Positions 17,029-26,046 of a stretch of DNA of 64,000 nucleotides are shown piece by piece. Position numbers and translations under genes: made by a program. The notes under the pieces are model-generated. The model was not told where the DNA came from, searched no databases, and was given only the letters and a program-made list of their open reading frames with translations. This stretch comes from Actinacidiphila alni (lineage in GTDB: Bacteria; Actinomycetota; Actinomycetes; Streptomycetales; Streptomycetaceae). The first letter of the stretch is position 1. The number at the start of each line of letters is the position of its first letter. Location: the NCBI RefSeq assembly GCF_900112845.1, contig NZ_FONG01000020.1, forward strand, positions 89,432 through 153,431. Direction: 5' to 3'.

Positions 17029-18981
17029 ATGCGGATCGATGTGCTGGGGGCCGTGCGGGCCGTGGACGGCGGCGGCGGTCCGGTCCGGCTGGGCGGGCCG
17101 CGGCAGCGCGAGGTGCTGGCGCGGCTGGTGGTTGCCGAGGGGCGAATGGTCACCACGCAGGACCTGGTCGCGGACCTGTGGCCGGATCCGCCGGACGGCG
17201 CGGTGGGCGCGCTGCGGACGTTCGTCGCCGCTCTGCGCCGCGCCCTTGAACCCGGCCAGCCGCCGCGCACGCCCCCGCGGATCCTCGTCACGGAAGGCAG
17301 CGGCTACGCGCTGCGGCTGCCGCGCGCGGCCGTGGACGTCCACCGTTTCGAGGACGCGCTCACCGCCGCGCGGCGCCCGCCGCAGGACGTCGGCGCGCTG
17401 GAGGAGGCCCTGCGGTCCTGGCGCGGCACCGCCTACGCCGATCTGCCCGACTCCCCCTGGGTGCGGCGCGAGCGGGCCCGGCTGGAGGAGCTGCGGCTGG
17501 AGGCGGTGGAAGTACGGGCGGGGGCGCTGCTGGACGGCGGCGGTGCGGGAGACGGTGCCGCGCTCGTCGCGGAACTCGGCGCGCATGTCACCGAGCACCC
17601 GTGGCGCGAGCCGGCCTGGGCGCTGCTGGCACGCGCGCTGTACCGGTCGGGGCGGCAGGCCGACGCGCTGGCCGCGATCCGCAGGGCCCGGACCATGCTG
17701 GCCGAGCGGCTGGGACTCGATCCGGGGCCGGAACTGGCCCGCCTGGAGACGGACATCCTTACCCGGTCCGCGGCCCTGGAACCGTCCGGGGCGCAGCCGC
17801 TGCCGTCGGGCGGCGCCGGATTCGGCCCGCGGACGACCATGGACCTCGCCCGCGCCGTCGCCCTCGCCGGCGGCGACGCGCTGGTCCTGTCGCGGCGCAA
17901 TCGCCTCGCGGCCGTGCGGGCGGCGGAGCGTACCGGCGACGTGGCGCTGACCGCGCGGGTGATCGGCGCCTACGACGTGCCCGCGGTCTGGGCGCGGGCC
18001 GACGATCCCGTGCAGGCCGCTGCCGTCGTGGCGGCGGCCGAACGGGCGCTCGCGGGCCTCGGACCCGGCGGCGATCCCGCGTCGCGCGCCCGGCTGCTGG
18101 CCACGGTCGCGGTCGAGAGCCGCAGCGGCGACCTGGGGACGCGGGAGCGGGAGCGCGCGGCGCGGGCCGCGCGGGAGGCCGAGGTACTGGCCCGGGACCT
18201 CGGCGATCCCGCGGCGCTGGCCTTCGCGCTCGACGGCGTGTTCCTCCAGTCCTTCGGCCGCCCGGGTCTCGCGCCGCGCAGGGACGCGATCGGCGCGGAG
18301 CTGATCGCGCTGTCCGCCTCGGCCGGGCTGCCGGCCTTCGCCATCCTGGGGCTGCTCATCCGCTTGCAGTCCGCTTCGGCGGCCGGCGACCGGGAGGCCG
18401 CGCAGGCGCACGCGGGCGCGGTGGACCGGCTGGGCGCGGAGCACGAGTCCCGGCTCGTGCCCGTCTTCACGCAGTGGTTCCGGGCCCGGCTCATGGCCGA
18501 GCGCAGCGCCGAACCCGGCGGGCCCGCTCCGGCGGCCGCGGCGCAGGCGTACCGCGTGGCCGACGGCACACTCGCCACGGCCGGCATGCCGGGTGTACGC
18601 CGGGGCCTGCTCCCGCTGGCCCTGCTGGGCCTGCGCCTGCTGCACGACCGGCCCGCGCCGACCGGTCCCGGCCTCGACTGGGGCCCGTATCTCCCTTGGG
18701 CCGCCCCGCTCTTGCTGCTCGCCGAGGACCGTACGGACGATGCCCGCGCCGCCCTTCGCCGTGCGCCCGAGCCGCCGCCCGACCATCTCCAGGAGGCCAT
18801 GTGGTCTCTGGTCGCCCACGCCGCCGCCCACCTGGGCGAGCCGGCGATCGCCGCGCGCGCCGCCGAGTCCTTGCGCCTGTGCGCCGCCGAACACGCGGGC
18901 GCGGCCAGCGGCATGCTCACCCTCGGCCCGGTCGCGCGCTATCTCGACGCGGCGGAAAGCTGCGCTAACAAAGGGAATTGA
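17029..18981 (+). CDS. SARP-type regulator with BTAD domain
   Basis: This 650-residue protein begins MRIDVLGAVRAVDGGGGPV. Residues 1-95 form the OmpR-like winged helix (PRQREVLARLVVAEGRMVTT, then LRTFVAALRRAL and EGSGYALRLP). Residues 97-240 form the BTAD helical domain ending LGLDPGPELARLE. The remaining 400 residues are Ala/Arg-rich helices, probably TPR-like, without a P-loop, so this is not a full AfsR-type STAND ATPase. The ATG at 17029 is preferred over the in-frame GTG at 17011 because it begins the conserved domain. Such regulators activate clusters or neighbours; the divergent hydrolase is the nearest candidate. Confidence 0.85.
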   Translation: MRIDVLGAVRAVDGGGGPVRLGGPRQREVLARLVVAEGRMVTTQDLVADLWPDPPDGAVGALRTFVAALRRALEPGQPPRTPPRILVTEGSGYALRLPRAAVDVHRFEDALTAARRPPQDVGALEEALRSWRGTAYADLPDSPWVRRERARLEELRLEAVEVRAGALLDGGGAGDGAALVAELGAHVTEHPWREPAWALLARALYRSGRQADALAAIRRARTMLAERLGLDPGPELARLETDILTRSAALEPSGAQPLPSGGAGFGPRTTMDLARAVALAGGDALVLSRRNRLAAVRAAERTGDVALTARVIGAYDVPAVWARADDPVQAAAVVAAAERALAGLGPGGDPASRARLLATVAVESRSGDLGTRERERAARAAREAEVLARDLGDPAALAFALDGVFLQSFGRPGLAPRRDAIGAELIALSASAGLPAFAILGLLIRLQSASAAGDREAAQAHAGAVDRLGAEHESRLVPVFTQWFRARLMAERSAEPGGPAPAAAAQAYRVADGTLATAGMPGVRRGLLPLALLGLRLLHDRPAPTGPGLDWGPYLPWAAPLLLLAEDRTDDARAALRRAPEPPPDHLQEAMWSLVAHAAAHLGEPAIAARAAESLRLCAAEHAGAASGMLTLGPVARYLDAAESCANKGN

Positions 18982-19168
18982 CTGCTCGTCAGAAATTTTG
19001 CGGTGGATAACGAACACCACGCGTCGGCGGGCCCCGCCTGTCGCGCGGGAACGGTGAGGTGGACCGGCCGGTGCGCCGGCCGTCAAGGACCCGTTAAGGT
19101 GACCGAAGGTGTGCCGGGAAGTCTGGTCGGCGAGGTCTTCTGCCTGCCCTCTTCCCCGGGAGTTCCCT

Positions 19169-20458
19169 GTGGCCGCCTCGCCGCCTCCGTCCCAACGCCG
19201 TTCGGGCCTGCGACTGTTCGCGCGGCTGGACCGGGCCGGGGCCCGGGCGCTCGCGGTCGCTCTACGCGGTGAGACCGTGGGCGGTCTGCTGCTCCTGGCC
19301 GGTGCCGTCGTCGCGCTGGTCTGGGCGAATTCGCCGTGGAAGTCCGGCTACGCCTCGTTCACGGACGTGACGTTCGGACCGCGCGGGCTCGATCTCCACC
19401 TGAGCGTGCGGCAGTGGGCGTCGGACGGTTTACTGGCGGTGTTCTTCTTCGTCACGGGCCTGGAACTGAAGCGGGAGTTCGTCGCCGGGGACCTGCGCTC
19501 TCCGCGCCGGGCGGCGCTGCCGATCCTCGCGGCCGTCGGCGGGATGATCGGCCCCGTCATCGTCTACCTCCTGGTCAACACCACGATGAGGGGCGGGACT
19601 CCGGACGGCTGGGCGGTTCCGATGGCCACCGACATCGCGTTCGCGGTGGCGGTGCTCGCCGTCGTCAGCACCCATCTCCCCTCGGGGCTGCGGTCGTTCC
19701 TGCTGACGCTGGCCGTGGTGGACGATCTGCTGTCGGTGCTCGTGATCGCGGTGGTCTTCGCCGGGCACATCAGCCTCTGGCCGCTGCTGGGCTCCTTCGC
19801 CGCCGTCGCGGTCTTCGGGCTGCTGGCCCGGCGCGGTGTCACGCGCTGGTGGATCCTCGGGCCGCTGGGCGTGGGCGCGTGGGCGCTGATGCACGCCTCG
19901 GGCGTCCACGCCACGATCGCCGGCGTACTGCTGGGTTTCGCCGTGCCCGCCCTGTCGGGACCGGGCGGGAGGACCAGCCTCGCGGAGCGCTTCGAATACC
20001 GCTGGCGCCCGGTCTCCGCGGGCTTCGTGGTCCCGCTGTTCTCCTTGGTCTCGGCGGGCGTCTCGCTGTCCGGCGGCCTCGGCCCCACCCTGCGCGATCC
20101 CGTCGGCCTGGGCGTGGGTCTCGGTCTGGTCGTGGGCAAGCTGATCGGGGTGTTCGGATCGACGTATCTGCTGGCCCGCTTCACCCGCGCCACCCTGGAC
20201 GCCGGCCTGTCCTGGTGGGACGTGCTGGGCATATCCCTGCTGGCCGGCGTCGGTTTCACCGTCTCCATGCTGGTCGGTGAGCTGAGCTTCACCCCCGGCA
20301 CACCACGCGAGAACCACGTCAAGACGGCGATCCTGCTCGGCTCCCTCACCTCGGCGCTGCTCGCGACCACCGTCCTGCGTTGGCGCGACCGCCTCTACCG
20401 CCGTCTGGCCGCGACCGCGACCGTAACAAGGGGCGCACAGGTGGAAGCCACCGAATGA
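19169..20458 (+). CDS. nhaA: Na+/H+ antiporter NhaA
   Basis: This 429-residue antiporter has about twelve helices. Key motifs are FFFVTGLELKREFVAGDLRS, VPMATDIAFAVAVLAVVS (the Thr-Asp unwound helix), and LTLAVVDDLLSVLVIA with the paired Asp that bind Na+ and H+. It exports Na+ (or Li+) in exchange for protons for pH and salt homeostasis. The GTG at 19169 is chosen because GGGAG lies six bases upstream. Codon 88 (19430-19432) is TTA, the only in-frame TTA I found in the window. In Streptomyces that codon needs the bldA tRNA, so production may be tied to development. It is convergent with the sortase gene, nine bases away. Confidence 0.93.
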   Translation: MAASPPPSQRRSGLRLFARLDRAGARALAVALRGETVGGLLLLAGAVVALVWANSPWKSGYASFTDVTFGPRGLDLHLSVRQWASDGLLAVFFFVTGLELKREFVAGDLRSPRRAALPILAAVGGMIGPVIVYLLVNTTMRGGTPDGWAVPMATDIAFAVAVLAVVSTHLPSGLRSFLLTLAVVDDLLSVLVIAVVFAGHISLWPLLGSFAAVAVFGLLARRGVTRWWILGPLGVGAWALMHASGVHATIAGVLLGFAVPALSGPGGRTSLAERFEYRWRPVSAGFVVPLFSLVSAGVSLSGGLGPTLRDPVGLGVGLGLVVGKLIGVFGSTYLLARFTRATLDAGLSWWDVLGISLLAGVGFTVSMLVGELSFTPGTPRENHVKTAILLGSLTSALLATTVLRWRDRLYRRLAATATVTRGAQVEATE

Positions 20459-20467
20459 CGCCGTCGG

Positions 20468-21229
20468 TTACGTGCTGAGGTGCGCGTAGACGACGGTGTT
20501 GCCCTCGTACGAGTGAGTGCGGGTGTTCCAGTCGCTGCAGGTGATCAGGCGGAGTTGGGCGTCAGGGGTGTTGCCGTAGACGTCGAGGGTCGGGAAGTCC
20601 GCCTTTTCGTAGGAGCGGACGGCGTCGACGGTGAAGACGGCCACCTTGTGGTCGGCCCGGGTGACGCGGATCTGCTCGTGGGGCTTGAGCGCGCCGAGGC
20701 GGTAGAAGACCGCGGGACCGGTCTCGTACGAGTCGACGTGGCCGAGGATCACGGACGGTCCGGCCTGGCCGGGGGTCGGCGAATTGCGGTACCAGCCCGC
20801 CTGGAGCGGTTTGGCCGGCACTTCGAGCGTGCCGTCCTTGTGCAGGCCGAGGTCGAGCAGCGCCGAGTGGACGCCGATCGCGGGGATGTCCAGGGTGACC
20901 GGCCGGGAGGCGGGCAGCGCACCCGGGCTCGCGGTCGGCTTGGTGGGCACCGTGGTGGTGGCGGTGGGGGCCGGCGCGGCGCCGCTCGACGGTGCGGGCA
21001 TCCCCGGCATGTCGTGGCCCGCGCCGTGGCCCTGTCCATGGCCCGGTTCATGGCCCGGCAGCGTGCCGGCCGCCGCGGGGCCGGGTTGCGGGGGTGGGGC
21101 CGCGCCGCCGCCACTGGTCCCGGCCAGGACGGCGGTGAGGCCCGCCGCGACGCAGACCACCGCGAGCACGACGAGCAGGATCGCCGTACGTCGCGTGTGG
21201 CCCGCGCGCGGCGCGGAGGCGTCGGTCAC
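20468..21229 (-). CDS. Class F sortase
   Basis: This 253-residue membrane-anchored cysteine transpeptidase has an uncleaved N-terminal helix (about residues 14-36). A disordered Pro/Ala stalk carries the His/Met-rich run GHEPGHGQGHGAGHDMPGM (about 59-77). The catalytic domain has H164 (ILGHVDS), C231 (RLITCSDW) and R237, the sortase triad. Class F enzymes are common in Actinobacteria but their substrates are mostly unknown. GTG 21229 overlaps the stop of the upstream CHRD gene by four bases, so the secreted CHRD protein is the obvious candidate partner. Confidence 0.9.
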   Translation of the reverse strand: MTDASAPRAGHTRRTAILLVVLAVVCVAAGLTAVLAGTSGGGAAPPPQPGPAAAGTLPGHEPGHGQGHGAGHDMPGMPAPSSGAAPAPTATTTVPTKPTASPGALPASRPVTLDIPAIGVHSALLDLGLHKDGTLEVPAKPLQAGWYRNSPTPGQAGPSVILGHVDSYETGPAVFYRLGALKPHEQIRVTRADHKVAVFTVDAVRSYEKADFPTLDVYGNTPDAQLRLITCSDWNTRTHSYEGNTVVYAHLST

Positions 21230-22038
21230 CGGTTCGCGGCGTTCCGCCGGCGCAGTGCGTATCCGCCGATGCCCAGGCCGATCACGGCGGCGGCCGAACC
21301 GCCGGCGACCATGCCGGTCTGGACGCCGTTGCCGTACTGCGTGGACCCGTCACCGGTGTCCGCGCCGCCACCGGGCATCGACGTCATCTGCGAGACGGCG
21401 AAGGGGCCGCACAGCGCCGGGTCGGTGGCCTCGGCGGGCAGCGACTTGTCCAGTTCGCTCGGGCCGAGGACGTTGTCGTATTTCCCGTTGCCGTTGTAGT
21501 CGATGCCGTGCACGACCAGAACGGCCTTGCCCGACTTCAGATTCGCCGCGACATCGTCGCTGACCTCCAGCGTGCGGCTGTAGTTCACCGACGAACCGGC
21601 CGGGAAACGGTCCACGGCCAGCGCGCTCTTGGGAGTGCTGTCGCCCTTGGTGGTCAGCGAGGTGCCGATCATGCCGTAGTCCTTCATGGCGTCGGCGACA
21701 TTGGTGGAGCTGTGCCCGTTGTGGTCCTTGGCCTCGGACGGCTTGGGGCACACGCCGTTGCCGTCGACATGGATGTGCATGGCGTGCGGCGCGGCGCCGC
21801 CGGCCAGTCCCTTCGCGGTGACCGTGATCTTCGCGGTGTTGCCTGACAGTTGGATCATCGCGGTGCCGCTGCCCGTGACGTGGTTGGCGGTGACCGGGTC
21901 CAGCGTCGCCTGGTACGTCGTCCACGGGACGTCGGTGTCGGCCGGTGCCGCCGGGGCCGCGGATGCCGCCACCGGGAACGCCAACGGTACGGCCGCCACG
22001 CCTATCGCGGTCGCGACACGTGCGCTGGTGGATCGCAT
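21226..22038 (-). CDS. Secreted CHRD-type protein with C-terminal membrane anchor
   Basis: This 270-residue precursor has an N-terminal signal peptide (MRSTSARVATAIGVAAV, cleavage near ASAAPA). The extracellular domain carries GSGTAMIQLSGNTAKITV and the metal-site-like HAMHIHVDGNG with a following DHNGH, resembling CHRD/Cu-Zn SOD-like folds. The C-terminus has a single hydrophobic helix ending in RRRN, like a sortase substrate tail, but no clear LPxTG motif is visible. AAAGG precedes ATG 22038. It is translationally coupled to the class F sortase. Enzymatic activity is not established. Confidence 0.75.
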   Translation of the reverse strand: MRSTSARVATAIGVAAVPLAFPVAASAAPAAPADTDVPWTTYQATLDPVTANHVTGSGTAMIQLSGNTAKITVTAKGLAGGAAPHAMHIHVDGNGVCPKPSEAKDHNGHSSTNVADAMKDYGMIGTSLTTKGDSTPKSALAVDRFPAGSSVNYSRTLEVSDDVAANLKSGKAVLVVHGIDYNGNGKYDNVLGPSELDKSLPAEATDPALCGPFAVSQMTSMPGGGADTGDGSTQYGNGVQTGMVAGGSAAAVIGLGIGGYALRRRNAANR

Positions 22039-22454
22039 GATGCTGCCTTTCACTCGCGGATACCGCAGAGTCGGCGCGAGGTCGGCTCGACGAGCGGAGG
22101 CCGGTGCCTCCACCGAGTGATTCGGAGCGGGCGCGGACCCGGATTGGTTCGCGGTCACGGATCGGGTTGCCATGGCCCGTGATTGCGTGGTGTCGGTCCG
22201 CCCGCGCGGACCCGTGCGGCGCCGGTCAGCCGGTGCCGCGTGCGGAATCGGAGGGAGAGAACGTCCCGGCGCCGCCCTCGGCGCGGGGCGGTGTCACGCT
22301 GGATCCGGCCTCATTTGCCGCCGGTACTCGACGCACGAGGTGGATGACGGTCGGCGATTGAGCCCGATCCGGGCTTTGTTCAGCCGTGCGGGCGCGCCTG
22401 TCGTCACCAGCACTCTCATCGTTCAACCACGCGGGGGGGGGCGGGGTCCGCCCG
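22039..22454. other. Intergenic stretch without a recognised gene
   Basis: These 416 bases upstream of the CHRD gene show no convincing coding frame on either strand. One feature is a run of nine G at 22433-22441 followed by C and four G, lying just beyond the stop of the SCO6745-family gene. It could form a G-rich structure on the plus strand. The promoter of the CHRD-sortase operon should lie near 22040-22150; I could not identify its boxes. Confidence 0.6.
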
Positions 22455-23282
22455 TCATTGCGATCCCGCGGCCACCAGCGTCGCGGTGAGGGGTTCGAGA
22501 ACGACGATCAACTCGTCCAGCTCGTCGGGCGCGAGGGCGTCGTACGCGGGAGCGGCCAACTCGTCGGTGAGCGCCTCGATGCGCCCCTTCGTCGCGCGGC
22601 CGGCCTCGGTGAACCGGCTGTCGGCGTCGACGAGTCCGCGCTCGCGCAAGCCCCGCATCACCGCGGCCAGCCGTTCCTTGGGCAGGTGGTGGATGCGCCC
22701 GAACGACTCCGGCGGATCGATGCCCATGTCCAGCGCGGACAGTACGTGGGCCTCGGTGCCGCCGACGCGCTCACCGATCAGGGCCGCGATGTGCCCGTCG
22801 GCGCGGTGCTCGCGCAGCATGGTCGCGGAGTGCCACAGCCGGGCGACCGGCTCGCCCGGCACCGGGAGGGACCGCATCCCGGCGTACATCATGCGGCCTT
22901 CCATGGGCGCGCTCACCGCGGCCTTGGTCATCAGGTCGGCGGCGCGCGCCAGCCCGGCGGAGCCGGCCGCCTCCGCGCCGAGGATCCGCCGCAGTGACGC
23001 CGCGCTGCCCCGCTCCCGTGCCGCGATGGACGCCTCGCGCGGGATCGTCCGCCACGCGCTCGGGATGTGCCGCGCGACCTCCCCGTCGGCGAAGCTGTAG
23101 AAGGCGGCGTGCATCACCTCCGCGGGCACCTCGCCCAGCACACCACCGCGCCCGGCGAAGTAGCCGTCCCAGTACGTGCGGTGGCCGAGTGCGGCCATTT
23201 CCTCGTTGCACTCCTCGGCGAGGAAGGTGACCAGGCAGATCGGTTCCAGGAGTTCGAACATGCGGCGCGCGATGTGAGTCAT
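22455..23282 (-). CDS. SCO6745 family protein
   Basis: This 275-residue cytosolic protein is all-helical with a C-terminal winged-helix-like segment (KERLAAVMRGLRERGLVDAD and RFTEAGRATKGRIEALTDEL). The N-terminal half contains CLVTFLAEECNEEMAALGHR and the W-rich SAWRTIPREAS. This matches the conserved actinobacterial SCO6745 family, whose function is unknown; DNA binding has been suspected only from the MarR-like tail. AGGA sits eight bases upstream of the second Met, so the exact start (23282 or 23273) is uncertain. It is divergent from the threonylcarbamoyl-AMP synthase gene. Confidence 0.75.
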   Translation of the reverse strand: MTHIARRMFELLEPICLVTFLAEECNEEMAALGHRTYWDGYFAGRGGVLGEVPAEVMHAAFYSFADGEVARHIPSAWRTIPREASIAARERGSAASLRRILGAEAAGSAGLARAADLMTKAAVSAPMEGRMMYAGMRSLPVPGEPVARLWHSATMLREHRADGHIAALIGERVGGTEAHVLSALDMGIDPPESFGRIHHLPKERLAAVMRGLRERGLVDADSRFTEAGRATKGRIEALTDELAAPAYDALAPDELDELIVVLEPLTATLVAAGSQ

Positions 23283-23409
23283 GGCGCCCATCCTGCCGGG
23301 CCGCCGCGGTGGTGATGTGACGCGCGGCACTACTGTGCCGGGCGGCCGGCGGCCGACCTCCCAGCCGTCAGCGGTCGGAGGCAGGTGCGGGCGGTGGGAG
23401 GATGGGCGG

Positions 23410-24384
23410 GTGACGGCGACGAAGAGTGACATCGCGAAGGCGGCCGAGGTGCTGCGGGCCGGGGGGCTGGTCGCCCTGCCGACCGAGACGGTCTACGGGC
23501 TCGGCGCGAATGCCGAGGATCCGGCGGCCGTCGCCCGTATTTTCGCGGTCAAGGGCCGCCCGCCGTCCCACCCCCTGATCGTGCACCTAGGTTCGGCGGA
23601 CCACCTGGACGACTGGGTCGAGGCCGTGCCGGCGGCGGCACGGCTGCTGGCGAAGCACTTCTGGCCCGGCCCGTTGACGCTGGTGCTGCGGCGCGGCCCC
23701 CGGGTGCCGATGGAGGTGACCGGCGGGCTGGAGACGGTGGCGGTGCGGGTGCCGGACCATCCGGTGGCGCGGGCGCTGCTCACGGAATTCGGCGGGGGTG
23801 CGGCGGCGCCGTCGGCGAACCGGTTCGGGTCGGTGAGCCCGACGACGGCGGACCACGTACGGGCGGAACTCGGTGACGCCGTCGACTTCGTCCTGGACGG
23901 CGGTCCCTGCGAGGTCGGTGTCGAGTCGACCATCGTGGACGCCACGGGCGAGGTCCCCGCCATCCTCCGGCCGGGCGGGGTGACCCGCGAGGACATCGAA
24001 GCGGTGCTCGGCCACGCCGTCGAGGTGCACGGGAGCAGCGCGGTGCGCGTACCGGGCCAGCACCCGTCGCACTACGCGCCGCGCGCGCGGGTCGTCCTCG
24101 TCGGGCCGGAGCGGGTCGTCGCCGAGGCGGAGCGGGCGCGGGAGCGGGGCCATCGCGTGGGCGTCCTGCTTCCGGTCTCCTGCGCCGCCCCGGCGGGGGC
24201 CCATGCCGTGGTGCCCGTGCCGGACGCGCTGCCGGTCTACGCACGCGGGCTGTACGGATATCTGCGGGAGCTGGACGAGCAAGGCTGCGACCTCATCGTC
24301 GCCTCCCTGCCGGCCGAGGAAGGTCTGGGGCTGGCGATCGCCAACCGGCTGCGGCGCGCCGCGGGGCCGCGCTCGGAGCGCTGA
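23410..24384 (+). CDS. L-threonylcarbamoyladenylate synthase (Sua5 type)
   Basis: This 324-residue enzyme makes threonylcarbamoyl-AMP from Thr, bicarbonate and ATP for t6A37 modification of tRNAs. The YrdC domain (about 1-200) carries ALPTETVYGLGANA, KGRPPSHPLIVH, PGPLTLVLRR and SANRFGSVSPTT. A linker with PGQHPSHYAPRA leads to the C-terminal Sua5 domain, ending in a helix SLPAEEGLGLAIANRLRRAA. GTG 23410 is used because GGAGG lies eight bases upstream. Its length fits the two-domain Sua5 form, so it may be a paralogue of a shorter housekeeping enzyme. Confidence 0.92.
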   Translation: MTATKSDIAKAAEVLRAGGLVALPTETVYGLGANAEDPAAVARIFAVKGRPPSHPLIVHLGSADHLDDWVEAVPAAARLLAKHFWPGPLTLVLRRGPRVPMEVTGGLETVAVRVPDHPVARALLTEFGGGAAAPSANRFGSVSPTTADHVRAELGDAVDFVLDGGPCEVGVESTIVDATGEVPAILRPGGVTREDIEAVLGHAVEVHGSSAVRVPGQHPSHYAPRARVVLVGPERVVAEAERARERGHRVGVLLPVSCAAPAGAHAVVPVPDALPVYARGLYGYLRELDEQGCDLIVASLPAEEGLGLAIANRLRRAAGPRSER

Positions 24385-24397
24385 CCCGGCGGCGTAC

Positions 24398-24413
24398 GGG
24401 CGCCGTGGCGCCC
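24398..24413. terminator. Palindrome between convergent genes, likely bidirectional terminator
   Basis: GGGCGCC-GT-GGCGCCC is a 16-base perfect palindrome lying between the convergent threonylcarbamoyl-AMP synthase and carbonic anhydrase stops. There is no T-tract, as is common for streptomycete terminators. Confidence 0.55.
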
Positions 24414-24418
24414 CGCGA

Positions 24419-25063
24419 TCAGAAGGCGGCCGCGACGACGGCCTCGTCCAGGCCGCGGGCTGCGACCAGCCGCGCGCTGCCGTCGGCCAGGCGGTAGTGA
24501 AGGCCGACGACGGCGGCCTCGCCCTTGGCCACCCTCTCGGCGAGGGACCGGGAGCGCTCCAGGAGCAGGTCGACGGTGCGCCCGATGTGCTCGGCCAGTA
24601 TTTCCTCCGCCTCGACCCGTCCCGCGGTCCGCGCCGCAAGCACGCTCAGGGTCACCCGCTCCACGATGTCCTGCACGTAGCCGGTGGCCGCCATGCCGTC
24701 GTCCAGCGCCGCACAGGCCGCGCCGACCGCGCCGCACGAGTCGTGGCCGAGCACCACGACCAGCGGGCAGTCCAGGATGTCCACGCCGTATTCGACGCTG
24801 CCCAGCACCTCCGCGCCCATGACGTGCCCCGCCGTACGCACGACGAACAGGTCGCCGAGCCCGCGGTCGAAGATGATCTCCGCGGCGAGCCGCGAGTCCG
24901 AGCACCCGAACAGCACGGCGAAGGGCCGCTGGCCCGCGACCACTTCGGAGCGGCGCGCGGCGTCCTGGTTCGGGTGTCCCGGGGTGTTCGCGACGAAGCG
25001 CCGGTTGCCCGCCATCAGCAGTTCGAAGGCGTCACGGGGCGTCGGGGTCGGGGTGTCAGTCAT
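24419..25063 (-). CDS. Beta-class carbonic anhydrase
   Basis: This 214-residue zinc enzyme interconverts CO2 and bicarbonate. The zinc ligands C54 (in FGCSDSRLAAE), H107 and C110 (in VVLGHDSCGAV) and the Asp-Arg dyad D56/R58 are all present, as is the VVRTAGHVMG segment. The length is normal for bacterial beta-CAs. The C-terminal AAVVGLHYRLADGSARLV strand is the family's usual tail. Start ATG 25063. It lies convergent with a bicarbonate-consuming enzyme (threonylcarbamoyl-AMP synthase), which may be coincidental. Confidence 0.93.
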   Translation of the reverse strand: MTDTPTPTPRDAFELLMAGNRRFVANTPGHPNQDAARRSEVVAGQRPFAVLFGCSDSRLAAEIIFDRGLGDLFVVRTAGHVMGAEVLGSVEYGVDILDCPLVVVLGHDSCGAVGAACAALDDGMAATGYVQDIVERVTLSVLAARTAGRVEAEEILAEHIGRTVDLLLERSRSLAERVAKGEAAVVGLHYRLADGSARLVAARGLDEAVVAAAF

Positions 25064-25120
25064 GGCGGTAGTCTATTGACCTGCACCTGCCGCCATGCCG
25101 TCCGGGCCCCGCCACGCCTC

Positions 25121-25669
25121 TCACCCCGACCGCGCACCCGCGACATCGTCGTAGACGAGCAGGCCATCGCCGCGCAGACGGACGCCCGGGGTGGGGCTGT
25201 ACGGCGTGAGGCGGCCGTCCGGCATCAGGTGGAGGACGTCGCTGCCGCGCGCGAGGACGGCGAAGTCGGCGATGATCCGGCGGTGGCAGCGCCACCAGAC
25301 GGCCTCGCTGCACATGACGGCGGTCGGCCGCGTCGCCGCCTCCGGCAGCAGCCGGTCCATCGCGGCCACGAATCGCGGATCCCGGGTGTAGCCCGCGTAG
25401 CCCCGGAAGGAGTCGTTGCGCCAGACGACGTCGGGCGAATCGGCCGCGGTGCTGCGGAAGCCTCCGAGATCCTTCTCCCAGCGGTAGTCGATCCCGTCCT
25501 CGGGAAGCCACCTGGCCAGCCTCTCCCGCCCGGCATCGGGATTGTGCCGGCTCCCCGGCGCCGTCCGTACGTCCACCACCGCCGTCACACCCGCGCCCAG
25601 CAGCAGCGACGCCAGCCCGGCACGGTCCAGCGTGCTGTGGCCAACGGTGATCAGCTGGTGCGCGGGCAC
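25121..25669 (-). CDS. DUF488 family protein
   Basis: This protein of about 182 residues begins VPAHQLITVGHSTL. It shows the family signatures VVDVRTAPGSRHNP, RYAGYTRDP-like RGYAGYTRDPRF, and VMCSEAVWWRCHRRIIADF, with the conserved Cys and His. DUF488 proteins are widespread, with no firmly assigned activity. The start is uncertain: GTG 25669 begins the conserved core but has a weak ribosome site, and GTG 25687 is an alternative. It is downstream of nothing obvious and divergent from the PP2C operon. Confidence 0.75.
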   Translation of the reverse strand: MPAHQLITVGHSTLDRAGLASLLLGAGVTAVVDVRTAPGSRHNPDAGRERLARWLPEDGIDYRWEKDLGGFRSTAADSPDVVWRNDSFRGYAGYTRDPRFVAAMDRLLPEAATRPTAVMCSEAVWWRCHRRIIADFAVLARGSDVLHLMPDGRLTPYSPTPGVRLRGDGLLVYDDVAGARSG

Positions 25670-26046
25670 CTGTCCATGGTCGACCACCGTCGCTCGTTCC
25701 GCAGGTGCGGGCCGCACACCCAAACGCCACGAACCGCGACCGTGGGCCCCGCACCTGCGGGTGTTCGCCACCCCGCGGCGGCCGCCGCACGGCGGACGGG
25801 GCCGGCACCGTTTCCCCAGGCCGCGCACGGGCACCCGGCCACCATGGATCCTTCTCCCCGGTCGTTCGCCGACCGTACGATCCCGCCGCTCGTCGAGGGG
25901 CACGGCCGCCTGCCGCGCCGCGACGGCGCCCCGGTCGCGAGCCGGCTCCTGGGACGGCGGGCGGTCGCCCTGTGTCCCGGCGAGGCGGCGACGGCCGGCG
26001 TGCCGGGAGCCCTCGCGGCACCGGCGTACCGGTGGGAGGGCGGCGG
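25670..26046. other. Divergent intergenic region, no gene recognised
   Basis: These 377 bases separate the DUF488 gene from the PP2C phosphatase gene. The plus-strand frame of the phosphatase stays open through part of it, but the codons look non-coding and a strong GGGAGG ribosome site fixes the phosphatase start at 26047. Promoters for both directions should lie here; none was identified with confidence. Confidence 0.55.

Noticed and set aside
22226..22426. 66-residue minus-strand frame upstream of the CHRD gene
   Set aside because: No ribosome site, family or conserved feature; composition is typical of chance frames in high-GC DNA.
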